Made by a program: the position numbers and the translations under genes
Shown: positions 1-9,041 of the stretch, piece after piece
Layout of the letters: every line of letters starts with the position of its first letter
Position numbering within the stretch: the first letter of the stretch is position 1
NCBI GenBank assembly: GCA_947460175.1
Contig: CANHGW010000002.1
Location: 158,542 to 222,541 of the forward strand
Direction: 5' to 3'
DNA: 64,000 nt
Source: Bacteroidota bacterium
GTDB lineage: Bacteria > Bacteroidota > Bacteroidia > Chitinophagales > Chitinophagaceae
The notes under the pieces: generated by a model
Databases searched by the model: none
The model's input: only the letters and a program-made list of their open reading frames with translations
Told to the model about the DNA's origin: nothing

Positions 1-1
1 A

Positions 2-661
2 CCAATGGCTGGGACTAAGGCTGATGGTCAAATCATGGTAGAAATCATGAATCGAATGGGTGCTAATCAAGCAGACTATGATCCTAAAACTATGCTCGAA
101 GAAATTTCGCAAATCGTGCCTTTTTTCGCAGGAGTGAAATGGGATGAATTAGGTGAAAATGGTAAGCAATGGCCTGTAATGCCTGATGGTACTGATACAG
201 AAATATTGCATACTGAGACATTTAAAATAGGAAAAGGTCAATTTAAGAAAGCAACATGGGTTGAATCAACTGAGTTGACCGATAATAAAAAAGATTTCCC
301 ATACATACTCACTACCAATAGAGAATTGGAACATTACAATTGTGGTGCTCAAACTCGTCGAACAGGCAATGCTGAAATACTATTGACAGATACATTGATG
401 ATAAATCCAATAGATGCAGAAGCCAATCTGATACAAGAAGGAGATATGGTATGTATCGAAAGTGCACGTGGTAAGATAGATGTAAAAGCAAAAATAACAG
501 ATGAAGTAAAACCGGGTATATTATCGTCGACGTTTCACTATCCTGAAGTGAGTATGAACATTCTTACTAGTTCAGTGACTGATACAGATGCCCTTTGTCC
601 TGAGTATAAAGTATGTGCTGTTAGAATTAGGAAGAGTAAAGGGAAGTATAAATTAGCATAA
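2..661 (+). CDS. Molybdopterin oxidoreductase, formate dehydrogenase alpha-like, C-terminal part (5' end outside window)
   Basis: The reading frame is open to the left window edge, so this is the last ~219 residues of a longer protein. The ATG at 5 is internal, not a start. The visible part matches the C-terminal end of formate dehydrogenase alpha subunits: a linker with QWPVMPDGT, then the molybdopterin-dinucleotide-binding domain with TTNRELEHYNCGAQTRRTGN, which contacts the bis-MGD cofactor. The family oxidises formate (or a related substrate) at a Mo/W centre and passes electrons through Fe-S clusters. The catalytic Cys/Sec and the Fe-S motifs would lie upstream and cannot be checked. A molybdenum-cofactor operon at 35.8-40.1 kb and a moaC-mogA fusion at 44 kb would supply its cofactor. 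The call to the oxidoreductase superfamily is firm; the formate specificity is inferred. Confidence 0.85.
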   Translation, partial: PMAGTKADGQIMVEIMNRMGANQADYDPKTMLEEISQIVPFFAGVKWDELGENGKQWPVMPDGTDTEILHTETFKIGKGQFKKATWVESTELTDNKKDFPYILTTNRELEHYNCGAQTRRTGNAEILLTDTLMINPIDAEANLIQEGDMVCIESARGKIDVKAKITDEVKPGILSSTFHYPEVSMNILTSSVTDTDALCPEYKVCAVRIRKSKGKYKLA

Positions 662-794
662 TGAGTTTTGAAAAAACAACGAAAAGCAAGCTGATAGATA
701 GATATTAATATTTATCAATTCGAGATATTTTTTACATTTACATGACAAACTAATACAATCTAAACCACGTCTTGCTTTTATTAAATACAACTTT

Positions 795-1496
795 ATGAAA
801 AAACTATTTTTACTACTTCTAACTTTTTATTCGATTGCAAGTACAGCACAAGTCATTAGCTTAACACCTCAGGCAAATACCTATCAAATAATTACAAATA
901 CAACATTTGGACCAGGAACTCCAGGTACAAAAACATTTATCGTTTGTCCGGGTGTAACACTGAACTATTCAGAAAGCAGTACTATGGATACGATTATATT
1001 AAGAAGTGGTTCTACTTTGAAAATCGATTCAATATTTAGTTATGGATATGCTCGTATATATGCACAAACAGGTAGTACGGTTGATATGAATTTTAGACAA
1101 ACAGGATCTCTATCCTATGAAGCAGGTGTAACTATTCTTGATACCAATATAGGACCTCCATCATTCTTTCAAGGAGCACAACAAGTTACTACTGTACAGA
1201 TATCGTATGCCAATATATTAGGTGGAGTATCTGCTTGCTCACCTACAAATGTTGGTGATATAGACAAGGATAACAAATCGGTTAATGTTCATGTTGCAGG
1301 AAACACATTGCATATTCGATCTTCAAATTCTATTGAAAAAAGTTATTCAATTATCAACACACAAGGTCAAGTAGTAAAAGAAATTCGAAGTACACTCGAC
1401 ATTTTGCACGAAGATATTAGTCTATTATCTAAAGGAATTTATTGGCTCAAGTGGAAATCTATTTCCAATCAAGGTGTAGTTGCTTTTACAAAATAA
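795..1496 (+). CDS. Secreted protein with T9SS C-terminal sorting domain
   Basis: A 233-residue protein. A signal peptide (MKKLFLLLLTFYSIASTAQ) is followed by a small beta-rich passenger of about 130 residues whose regular short strands suggest a right-handed beta-helix-like fold. The C-terminal ~70 residues resemble a type IX secretion sorting domain, with strand patterns VNVHVAGNTLHIRSS and GIYWLKWKS, but the YPNP motif is absent. It should be exported by Sec, then carried across the outer membrane by T9SS and kept on the surface or released. It stands alone, with a convergent ABC-F gene just downstream. The passenger function is not recognised. Confidence 0.7.
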   Translation: MKKLFLLLLTFYSIASTAQVISLTPQANTYQIITNTTFGPGTPGTKTFIVCPGVTLNYSESSTMDTIILRSGSTLKIDSIFSYGYARIYAQTGSTVDMNFRQTGSLSYEAGVTILDTNIGPPSFFQGAQQVTTVQISYANILGGVSACSPTNVGDIDKDNKSVNVHVAGNTLHIRSSNSIEKSYSIINTQGQVVKEIRSTLDILHEDISLLSKGIYWLKWKSISNQGVVAFTK

Positions 1497-1507
1497 CAAA
1501 GTGAAAA

Positions 1508-3133
1508 TTAAGCATACATCTCATCTCTGAGTTCATGTATTTTTTCATTTTCAAGATACTCTTCATACGTACAGATACGATCAATAATACCTTTCGGTGT
1601 CAACTCAATGATACGATTACAAACTGAGTTGGCAAATGCCAAATCATGCGTAGCCATAATGATTACACCAGGGAAATCAATCGCTCCATTATTGAAAGCT
1701 GTAATACTTTCAAGGTCTAGGTGATTCGTAGGTTCGTCGAGTACAATGGCATTGGGGTTTTGCAACATCATTCGACTCAGCATACAACGTACTTTTTCGC
1801 CTCCACTCAATACTTTTGTTTTCTTTAGTAACTCTTCACCATTAAATAGCATTTTGCCAAAGAATCCACGAAGGAAATCTTCATCCACATCCGTTACATG
1901 AGGTGGCACATATTGACGCAACCAATCCATTAGGTTCAAATCGCTTTCAAAATATTTTTGATTGTTATTGGGTAAGTATGCTTTTGTAATAGTTGTTCCC
2001 CATTCAAATTTACCTTGTTCGGCACTTGCTTCATTGTTGATGATATCAAAGAAGGTTGTAATAGCTAATTGATTTCGACTTACAATCAATAATTTATCGG
2101 TTCGACTTACATCAAATGATACATCGGAGAATAAGACATTGTTATCTTGACTCGCGGCTAATTTTTCAACTTTTAATATATCATTTCCAACTTGGCGTTC
2201 TGGTTTGAAGATGATACCTGGGTAACGTCTATTACTAGGTTTGATATCTTCGATAACCAATTTCTCCAAAGCCTTTTTACGTGAAGTCGCTTGCTTACTT
2301 TTACTAGCATTGGCACTGAATCGAGCAATGAAATCGAGTAAGTCTTTACGCTTCTCTTCATTCTTCTTATTTTTATCACTGATTTGTCGGGCAGCCAATT
2401 GACTACTTTCGTACCAGAAGGTATAGTTACCAGTATAGATATTGATTTTGCTTCGATCCACATCGGCTACATGTGTACACACAGTATCTAAGAAGTGACG
2501 ATCGTGACTTACTACAATAGCAATGTTTTCATAATCGGCCAAGAAGTTTTCGAGCCAACGAATTGTTTCCACATCGAGGTCATTGGTAGGCTCATCGAGT
2601 AATAGAATATCAGGTGTGCCAAAGAGTGCTTGCGCTAGCAATACACGTACTTTCTGAGCACCAGTCAAATCCATCATCAATGTTTGATGCATATCTTCTT
2701 TGATACCTAGATTGTTCAATAATTGTGCAGCATCACTTTCGGCTGTATAACCACCCATTTCGCCAAACTCAGCTTCCAAGTGTCCGGCACGTAATCCATC
2801 CGCCTCGGTGAAATCTTCTTTCATGTATAATGCATCTTTCTCCTGCTGTACATCCCACATCTTTTTATTACCCATCAATACAGTGTTCAATACAGTGCAT
2901 TCATTGAATTCAAAGTGATTTTGCTTAAGCATACTCAATCGCTCACCGGGAGTGATATGTACAGTTCCTTTATTGGGTTCTATTTCACCACTCAGTATTT
3001 TCATGAAGGTACTTTTACCAGCGCCATTGGCACCGATAATACCATAGCAGTTACCTTTGGTAAAATTGATACTGACTTCGTCAAATAATACACGTTTTCC
3101 GTAGGCGAGGGATACATTGTTGGTAGATAACAT
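1508..3133 (-). CDS. ABC-F family ATPase (YbiT-like)
   Basis: A 541-residue protein with two ABC ATPase domains and no membrane segments, the arrangement of ABC-F ribosome-associated ATPases. The first domain has a good Walker A (GANGAGKST), a Walker B with DEPTNDLD, and a variant signature LTGAQ in place of LSGGQ. The second has a normal signature (LSGGE) and Walker B (DEPTNHLD). Its Walker A position reads SRNQLAITT, without the usual glycines and lysine, so the second nucleotide site is probably changed. A basic linker of about 80 residues (KKNEEKRKDLLDFIARFSA onward) separates the domains. Its role is likely translation control or ribosome rescue; an antibiotic-resistance role cannot be read from sequence. 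A TACCTTTG -7 box lies upstream at 3166-3173. Confidence 0.9.
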   Translation of the reverse strand: MLSTNNVSLAYGKRVLFDEVSINFTKGNCYGIIGANGAGKSTFMKILSGEIEPNKGTVHITPGERLSMLKQNHFEFNECTVLNTVLMGNKKMWDVQQEKDALYMKEDFTEADGLRAGHLEAEFGEMGGYTAESDAAQLLNNLGIKEDMHQTLMMDLTGAQKVRVLLAQALFGTPDILLLDEPTNDLDVETIRWLENFLADYENIAIVVSHDRHFLDTVCTHVADVDRSKINIYTGNYTFWYESSQLAARQISDKNKKNEEKRKDLLDFIARFSANASKSKQATSRKKALEKLVIEDIKPSNRRYPGIIFKPERQVGNDILKVEKLAASQDNNVLFSDVSFDVSRTDKLLIVSRNQLAITTFFDIINNEASAEQGKFEWGTTITKAYLPNNNQKYFESDLNLMDWLRQYVPPHVTDVDEDFLRGFFGKMLFNGEELLKKTKVLSGGEKVRCMLSRMMLQNPNAIVLDEPTNHLDLESITAFNNGAIDFPGVIIMATHDLAFANSVCNRIIELTPKGIIDRICTYEEYLENEKIHELRDEMYA

Positions 3134-3165
3134 AATTTCTTTACTTCTTACTTTTTTAAAGGGTG

Positions 3166-3173
3166 CAAAGGTA
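3166..3173 (-). promoter_or_regulatory. -7 promoter box (TACCTTTG) of the ABC-F gene
   Basis: On the minus strand this reads TACCTTTG, an exact fit to the Bacteroidota -7 consensus TAnnTTTG. It lies 32 nt before the ATG at 3133, giving an expected leader of about 25 nt. I did not find a convincing -33 TTTG. Confidence 0.5.
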
Positions 3174-3257
3174 TGATTAAAAAATGTTTGTTCATATTCT
3201 TATACCAATTGTATTTCCTTAATTGGTAGAATTGATGAATAAATAATACAGAACTAT

Positions 3258-3286
3258 AAAAAAACCGCATTCTAAACAGAATGCGG
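3258..3286 (-). terminator. Rho-independent terminator-like hairpin, minus strand
   Basis: The stem CCGCATTC (3265-3272) pairs with GAATGCGG (3279-3286) over a 6-nt loop. Read on the minus strand, it is followed by seven T residues. On the plus strand no T-run follows, so it is directional. No annotated minus-strand gene ends here; the nearest minus-strand gene starts further left, at 3133. Confidence 0.6.
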
Positions 3287-3689
3287 CCTCATTGGATAAT
3301 GAAAAAAACACTAATAACATTTCACAGGCATTTTGGTATAAATTTGGTTGGTTTGATTAGGCGCCTGTCGATTTGGTGAAATAAAAATAAGGTGAGTTGT
3401 ACAATTCTATCGACCGATTGAGTATTTGGTAGGTTTCAGTTAGTAAATGGTATATTGCATGTTTGAAAATGCAGTGCCATTTTTACTGCATTTCTATGGA
3501 GAATATGTTTTATCTAGTTGGTTATTAATGATTTATATGTTTGACAATTCAATCATTTCAATTTTGTTAACCCATATTTATAAATGTTAGGTATTTCAAA
3601 CTAATATGGAATTTTTTTTCGAAAACTGATTTGAATATTTCTTAAAAAATTATAGAGTACAATGTACTTTTAAGCCCTAACAAAAAAAT

Positions 3690-4820
3690 ATGTCTACAAT
3701 ACTCGAATTGCTAAATTATACAGCGCGATTAAATCATCAAGATAGAGAATATATGCCTACTCAATTGGGCAACAATATTTATATCATCGATGAGCAACAT
3801 ACCGATATTGATGATCTCGATATTATATTGATAGGATGTGGCGAATTGCGAGGACAACATCCTTCATTAGCCTATAGCAATGCTGCCGACCTAGTACGAG
3901 AAGAATTGTATAAGTTGCATTATTGGCATACAGAAGTAAAAATTGGCGATATAGGAAATATATTAGAAGGGATTACATTGGGTGATACACGCGCCGCATT
4001 AAAAACAGTGTTATCAGAATTGCAACAGTTGGGTAAAAAAGTATTGGTGATAGGTGGGTCACATGATTTGACCTTGCAACAGTATGATGTATTTCGTGAT
4101 CAGCAAACCATCATTGATTTTACTGTCATAGACATGCTCGCCGACCTCGACGATACCACTGGTAATCGATACGATAATCACTTGATGGAAGCACTCACAA
4201 GTTCGCCCAATTTTGTACGACATTTTAATCTCGTTGGATTTCAAAGTTATTATGTGAATCCAAATTTGATAGAGACATTTGATAAGTTGCATTTTGATTG
4301 TGTACGAGTAGGCAAAGCCCGCGAAGATTTAGAACAATTAGAACCTGTACTCCGTAGTTCGCACATTGTAAGCATCGATATCAATGCCATACGATTCAGC
4401 GATGCACCTGCCAATACACTTGGCTCGCCCAATGGATTCTATGGCGACGAAATGTGTAAACTCACTCGCTTTGCAGGTATGAGTACCACCTTGAGTAGTA
4501 TGGGCATTTATGGTTATATGCCCGAGCATGATCGTGAAAACATCACTGCTAAATTATTAGCTCAGATGATATGGTATTTTATAGATGGGGTACATGTATT
4601 GAAAAATGAATCGCCCCTCGAAGAGCTCGATCAGTTTATGGAATATCAAATTACATTTACCGACAACAACACACTTTTTATCAAAAGTAAAAAGACCAAT
4701 CGATGGTGGATGAAATTGCCCAATGGTAATTTTATACCATGCTCGCACAAGGACTACATTACTGCCTGCAACAATGAAATACCTGAACGATGGATGAGAG
4801 AGGTGGAGCGATTGGTGTAG
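3690..4820 (+). CDS. Formimidoylglutamase/arginase-fold protein with degenerate metal site
   Basis: A 376-residue member of the ureohydrolase (arginase/agmatinase/formimidoylglutamase) superfamily. The region VLVIGGSHDLTLQQYDVF carries the first metal histidine (H125). The usual DxHxD motif reads D148-M-L-A-D152, so the histidine is replaced by Leu. The second DxD reads D230-I-N232. The lineage-typical block DAPANTLGSPNGFYGDEMC follows. Three of the usual six ligands thus remain in doubtful form, so Mn-dependent hydrolysis is unlikely without a changed chemistry. A canonical arginase with all ligands is present at 12611, so this gene is not the cell's only ureohydrolase. The role is unknown; an inactive or binding paralogue is my inference. 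Confidence 0.8.
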   Translation: MSTILELLNYTARLNHQDREYMPTQLGNNIYIIDEQHTDIDDLDIILIGCGELRGQHPSLAYSNAADLVREELYKLHYWHTEVKIGDIGNILEGITLGDTRAALKTVLSELQQLGKKVLVIGGSHDLTLQQYDVFRDQQTIIDFTVIDMLADLDDTTGNRYDNHLMEALTSSPNFVRHFNLVGFQSYYVNPNLIETFDKLHFDCVRVGKAREDLEQLEPVLRSSHIVSIDINAIRFSDAPANTLGSPNGFYGDEMCKLTRFAGMSTTLSSMGIYGYMPEHDRENITAKLLAQMIWYFIDGVHVLKNESPLEELDQFMEYQITFTDNNTLFIKSKKTNRWWMKLPNGNFIPCSHKDYITACNNEIPERWMREVERLV

Positions 4821-4980
4821 GTGTTGAATAATTATAAGTTCAGATAGTAGTTGTAATATTTATTTTACTTTTCTAACACATTTTATTAAAAAGATAGATG
4901 TGATGATGAATCTACTATTTAATAATTTGATAAATATCTAGGAAATAAAGTATATTTATATTATTAAATAACTGAAAAAA

Positions 4981-5790
4981 ATGAAAAATGCATTCTACTT
5001 ATTTATTATTATTTTTATTTTAATAAATAAAAAAGGAATATCTCAAATAGTCCAAGTAGATCAAATTTCAACTTCAAATCAGTATATACTAGTTTCTGGT
5101 CATTTTGGATATGATTTCCCAACGATAAATAATAAATTAGATTTTCTAAACTATACGCCAAATTATATTGGAGGTGGAAAGTTTAGTCAGTTTTGGAGTT
5201 GGTATGGTTTTGGGATTGATTTTGATTATACAACGACAGGAGTAAAAAGTACTTATCCAGTTAATTCAAAATTTTTTCTAAATGACACTACATTATTAAC
5301 AACATATGATTTAAATGAAAAGAGTATTCGTAGAATTCAAATCGGTATTGGTCCTGATTTTAAACTAGATGTAAATAACAAAGTAATACTAATAGAAGCG
5401 GGTTTGCGATTAGGAATATCTACTTTTAAAGGTGGTCAAGTTGAACTGCGTGAAACAACTACTTCATTGAATGAAACGTTACTATTTCATGCAGGGTATA
5501 ATTCAAATATTCTATTTACTTCAAAAGCTCGATTTAGTATTGGGTTTTTCCCAAAAGGAAATAATGTGGGCTTTTCTTTAGGAGCATATTACATCAAACA
5601 TTATAATGTAGTTGAATCAAAAAGTATTTCTTACGGGAAATCTGCTTTTATACATACTTATACTAAAGATAATATATCAAATTCAAATAGAATAAATGGA
5701 ACTGTACTATCTAGAACTGAAGCTTGTAATTGTGAAGCTTCATCGTATGGGGGTTTCATTTCTCTTAATTTAAGAATGAATAATAAATGA
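4981..5790 (+). CDS. Secreted, probable outer-membrane beta-barrel-like protein, unknown function
   Basis: A 269-residue protein with an N-terminal signal peptide (MKNAFYLFIIIFILINKKGISQ). The rest is rich in alternating aromatic/polar strands (for example SQFWSWYGFGIDFDYTT and NVGFSLGAYYIKHY) and ends in FISLNLRMNNK, as small outer-membrane barrels do, though it does not end in an aromatic residue. No specific family was recognised. The stop codon overlaps the start of the next gene (ATGA), so the two are probably co-translated. The base composition is more AT-rich than the flanking housekeeping genes. Confidence 0.6.
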   Translation: MKNAFYLFIIIFILINKKGISQIVQVDQISTSNQYILVSGHFGYDFPTINNKLDFLNYTPNYIGGGKFSQFWSWYGFGIDFDYTTTGVKSTYPVNSKFFLNDTTLLTTYDLNEKSIRRIQIGIGPDFKLDVNNKVILIEAGLRLGISTFKGGQVELRETTTSLNETLLFHAGYNSNILFTSKARFSIGFFPKGNNVGFSLGAYYIKHYNVVESKSISYGKSAFIHTYTKDNISNSNRINGTVLSRTEACNCEASSYGGFISLNLRMNNK

Positions 5791-6677
5791 AAATGAATAT
5801 AAGCACCTATATGAAAATTTTCATACCAAGTTTTCAACGAATGAAAAAATTGAAAGGTACAAGGATATTACTTTCTTTTTTTGCTTTGTTAGTCATTCTT
5901 TTATTTTCAAAATGTAGTAAAGAACCTACTTGCGAAAGCCTTCAAGTTGAAAATTCTGATAGCACGGCATGTTTGGTAGGTATGGATGTTGCATTTTTGA
6001 TTGATTACACTGGAAGTATGTCAGATGCAATTGATAATATAAAATATTCTGTCAATAGTATAGTCAACAATATTGCATTGAAATCTGGAGGTGACTATCA
6101 ATTAGCCCTAGGAATATTTGATGAATATCCCACGGAAACTTACCCTCTCTATTTCGTTCAAAGTCCATATGCTAGTTTGCCATCCTCTTCTAAAAAAATT
6201 GTAACAACTAACCCTTTTCGAACGCAATATTTAACTATAATGGAAAAATTCAGTTCCTATAATAAAACATCTTTTATAAATCAACTTAATAAACTCAATT
6301 CTATGGACATGTTCATGGGTAGTGGTGTAAGTTATCCTGAACCTGGAGGTTTACTTGCATATGAAGTCGTAAAGAAAGATTTTGCAGGATTGTGGCGCAG
6401 TGGTAAAAAAAAGTATTGCTTTATTATAACTGACGCTCCTGATGGTGGTGATGATGATAATGCTGATGCAACAGATGATTTACTATTACAAAACATTGCA
6501 AGTATTGCCGATACAAATGAAATTAGTTTTATTTTGATTACTACTGCTAGCGCTGGTATTAATTACGAAACTCACCTAATTGATAATAATAAAGGGTCTT
6601 ACAAATTATTGAATGCTGATTTCAATAATGTTAGTAAGGACATTAATTTAATTATAAATAAATTATGTGATGATTAA
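5787..6677 (+). CDS. VWA-domain lipoprotein
   Basis: Up to 296 residues. The ATG at 5787 overlaps the preceding stop as ATGA; an in-frame ATG at 5841 gives a cleaner lipoprotein signal (MKKLKGTRILLSFFALL...FSKC), so the true start is uncertain. A von Willebrand factor A domain starts near residue 68 with the MIDAS motif DYTGSMSD, followed by YQLALGIFDEYP and a late strand YCFIITDAPDGGDDDNADAT. Such domains bind divalent metal and mediate protein-protein contact at the cell surface. Pairing with the overlapping barrel-like gene suggests a shared envelope role, but no function is known. Confidence 0.75.
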   Translation: MKMNISTYMKIFIPSFQRMKKLKGTRILLSFFALLVILLFSKCSKEPTCESLQVENSDSTACLVGMDVAFLIDYTGSMSDAIDNIKYSVNSIVNNIALKSGGDYQLALGIFDEYPTETYPLYFVQSPYASLPSSSKKIVTTNPFRTQYLTIMEKFSSYNKTSFINQLNKLNSMDMFMGSGVSYPEPGGLLAYEVVKKDFAGLWRSGKKKYCFIITDAPDGGDDDNADATDDLLLQNIASIADTNEISFILITTASAGINYETHLIDNNKGSYKLLNADFNNVSKDINLIINKLCDD

Positions 6678-6841
6678 TTCTAAGTATCAGATTTTTTAAT
6701 CAAATTTCTCAACTCTGATTTTTCTAAACAACTTAAAAAAAGTTTAATTTTATATTTTTATCGTACATAAATTTAATTTCCTAATTTTAATTATGACTCA
6801 TTTTTAGTTTATTTCTTATATTTTCTTGTAAATACTTCAAA

Positions 6842-8947
6842 CTATCCCACCTTCTTATACCTCAATCGCAACGAATTGATAATAAGAACCACATCGCTCA
6901 AACCCATGATGGCGGCACCCCAAGTAGGTGTAAGCAAGCCTGCTGCTGCAACAGGAATAGCAATAACATTGTAGAAGAATGCCCAAAAGAGATTTTGCTT
7001 GATGGTCATGAAGGTATGTTTACCTAAACCGATTGCCATCGGAAGATTAGATAAATTATTTTTCAATAAAATGACATTGGCACTTTGCATCGCAATATGT
7101 GTTGCATCGCTAAGTGAAATACCAATGGTAGCTTTAGCCAACGACGGTGCATCATTGATGCCATCACCAACCATGGCAGTAGGTGAAATAGCCATCAATG
7201 CGTCTAATTGTTGCATTTTTTCGTGAGGTAAAAACTCACTGTATACTTCCTGGATATTTAATTCCGAAGCGATGCGTTCGCATTTTTCTTTTCGATCACC
7301 ACTGAGCAAAATAGTTTTATAACCTTCATTATTTAATGTGGCAATTACTTCTTTTGTTCCTTCGCGTAGTTCATCTTTCAAATCTATCCAACCTACTAAT
7401 AGCTTGTTTTTTAGTAGATATAAATCATGTCTTTTTTCATCTGTTTTTTCTTCCAATATTCTATACGAACCTATGGTCCATATATTATTTTCTAGGTCAC
7501 TAGCATGTATGCCGATTCCTTTTTCTTCTTCAATGTTTGTAAATGATATTGTATTCTCAATAGTCCAATTAGCTAAAATACTTTTTGCAATAGGATGAGA
7601 TGAATGTTGCTCGAGCGAAACGACTATTGCTTTAAATTCATCATCAGATAGTGTACTCGAAAATGTATCGATGATTAATTTGCCAGTCGTCAAAGTACCT
7701 GTTTTGTCAAACACAAATTGCTTGATGTCTTTGAATTTTTCTAAGGTATCACCACCTTTTATTAAGATGCCATTGCGAGCGGCACGTCCTAGTCCTACCA
7801 TCACAGCTGCAGGTGTAGCCAAACCCATAGCGCATGGGCATGAAATAACTAATACGGCTATGCTTCGCATTATACTTGTTTCTACACTAAGCTGTAAATA
7901 ATAATGATTGACTACATACGTAAGTATAGCAATTGCAATAACGGTTGGAACAAATATGGCTGATATTTTATCGGCCAGTCGTTGCATAGCAGGCTTAGAT
8001 GCTTGTGCTTGATTCACCAATTTGATGATATTGGCTAAGGCAGTACCCGAGCCTACAGCTATCGCTTTCATGCGAATACTTCCTTCATGCAAAATAGTAC
8101 CACCAATTACATTTTCCGATATTGATTTTAATACAGGCAGGCTTTCGCCTATCATCATGCTTTCATCAAGCATGCCTTTACCTACTATTATTTCACCATC
8201 TACTGGAATTTTATCACCCGTATTGACTTGCAAAACATCATTCACTTTTACAAATTCATTGTCTATTTCTTGTATGGTTTCTTTGCCAATACTATCTGTA
8301 AAAATAATCTTGGCTTTTGTCTTTTGATACTTCATCAAATCTTTGATAGAAGATGCTGTGGAGCGCACTGAATATTCTTCGAGAAAATTACCTGCTAATA
8401 CCAATGTGATGATAGAAGCTGTCGTTTCAAAAAATAAATATTCGTGTGCATGTTCGGGATGCAGATACCAACCAATGATACTATAGAAAAAAGCAGCGCT
8501 ACTTCCTATAAAAACCAATACATCCATATTAGGAATTCCGTTTCGTAATGAACGAATGGCACTTACTCCAAAATAATATACACCAATGCCATAAACAGGC
8601 AGAGTCAATATAAGTTGAACGAATGGATTGTGCAATGGAGCCCAATTGGAGAACATATGAGCCATCAAGGGTATCCAAAACAAGATAGCAGTTATAAGTA
8701 ATGGTTTCATGCTCGAATGAGAAAGTTCATCGGCATGTGTATCAGCTTTTATTTTATAACCTAATCCTTCTATACCTGCAAATAATGAATCTACCTTAGT
8801 TTCATCTTCAATAGTAAATGAAACATCGCCTGTAGAGGCATTCGCTACAGCATTCTTGGCACCTTGTTTAGAGAGATAGTTGGTAATCGTCAACGCGCAA
8901 TTGCCACATGTCATCCCGTCTACCTTGCATTCTATTGCTGTTTCCAT
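6842..8947 (-). CDS. copA: Copper-translocating P-type ATPase
   Basis: A 701-residue P1B-type ATPase. Residues 1-70 form a heavy-metal-associated domain with the GMTCGNC motif (C14, C17). The transmembrane region carries the C370-P-C372 metal site typical of Cu(I) pumps. The phosphorylation motif DKTGTLTTG has its acceptor at about D414, and GDGINDAPS lies near the C-terminus. It pumps Cu(I) out of the cytoplasm, or delivers it to cuproenzymes. There is a single N-terminal metal domain. It is divergent from tsaE with a 94-bp shared promoter region, and its own -7 box sits only 5 nt from the ATG. No copper-sensing regulator or chaperone gene is adjacent. Confidence 0.95.
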   Translation of the reverse strand: METAIECKVDGMTCGNCALTITNYLSKQGAKNAVANASTGDVSFTIEDETKVDSLFAGIEGLGYKIKADTHADELSHSSMKPLLITAILFWIPLMAHMFSNWAPLHNPFVQLILTLPVYGIGVYYFGVSAIRSLRNGIPNMDVLVFIGSSAAFFYSIIGWYLHPEHAHEYLFFETTASIITLVLAGNFLEEYSVRSTASSIKDLMKYQKTKAKIIFTDSIGKETIQEIDNEFVKVNDVLQVNTGDKIPVDGEIIVGKGMLDESMMIGESLPVLKSISENVIGGTILHEGSIRMKAIAVGSGTALANIIKLVNQAQASKPAMQRLADKISAIFVPTVIAIAILTYVVNHYYLQLSVETSIMRSIAVLVISCPCAMGLATPAAVMVGLGRAARNGILIKGGDTLEKFKDIKQFVFDKTGTLTTGKLIIDTFSSTLSDDEFKAIVVSLEQHSSHPIAKSILANWTIENTISFTNIEEEKGIGIHASDLENNIWTIGSYRILEEKTDEKRHDLYLLKNKLLVGWIDLKDELREGTKEVIATLNNEGYKTILLSGDRKEKCERIASELNIQEVYSEFLPHEKMQQLDALMAISPTAMVGDGINDAPSLAKATIGISLSDATHIAMQSANVILLKNNLSNLPMAIGLGKHTFMTIKQNLFWAFFYNVIAIPVAAAGLLTPTWGAAIMGLSDVVLIINSLRLRYKKVG

Positions 8948-8952
8948 ACATG

Positions 8953-8960
8953 CAAATTTA
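8953..8960 (-). promoter_or_regulatory. -7 promoter box (TAAATTTG) of copA
   Basis: The minus strand reads TAAATTTG, followed by only five bases (CATGT) before the copA ATG at 8947. Bacteroidota transcription starts a few bases after this box, so a leaderless or near-leaderless mRNA is predicted. Confidence 0.5.
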
Positions 8961-9004
8961 CGATATTAAATACAACTCTTCGGTAATGTAAGTCTTAATC
9001 AAAG

Positions 9005-9037
9005 TTTGGAAGCTTTCATTCTTTCCGTTTATTTTTG
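9005..9037 (+). promoter_or_regulatory. Promoter of tsaE: TTTG, 21 nt, TATTTTTG
   Basis: A -33 element TTTG (9005-9008) is separated by 21 nt from the -7 element TATTTTTG (9030-9037), close to the Bacteroidota sigma-factor consensus. Four bases (CATC) then precede the ATG at 9042, so the transcript is probably leaderless. Confidence 0.6.
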
Positions 9038-9041
9038 CATC

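Larger units (their letters stand above)
3134..3689. other. 556-bp intergenic region between divergent genes
   Basis: It holds the ABC-F promoter, a strong hairpin at 3265-3286 with a minus-strand T-run, and two plus-strand TAnnTTTG boxes (TAAATTTG at 3339-3346 and TATGTTTG at 3536-3543). The second of these could drive the ureohydrolase-like gene at 3690 with a long leader of about 140 nt. No open frame with coding character was seen. The hairpin has no minus-strand gene upstream of it, so a small RNA between about 3290 and 3690 is possible but not shown. Confidence 0.4.

Noticed and set aside
6678..6841. Terminator between the VWA gene and copA (ATCAGA...TCTGAT followed by T5)
   Set aside because: The stem has only six base pairs with a long loop; possible but too weak to list.
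9006..9041. Upstream start of tsaE at 9006
   Set aside because: The promoter boxes TTTG/TATTTTTG overlap this stretch, and TsaE proteins start at MQREFQ-like sequence.
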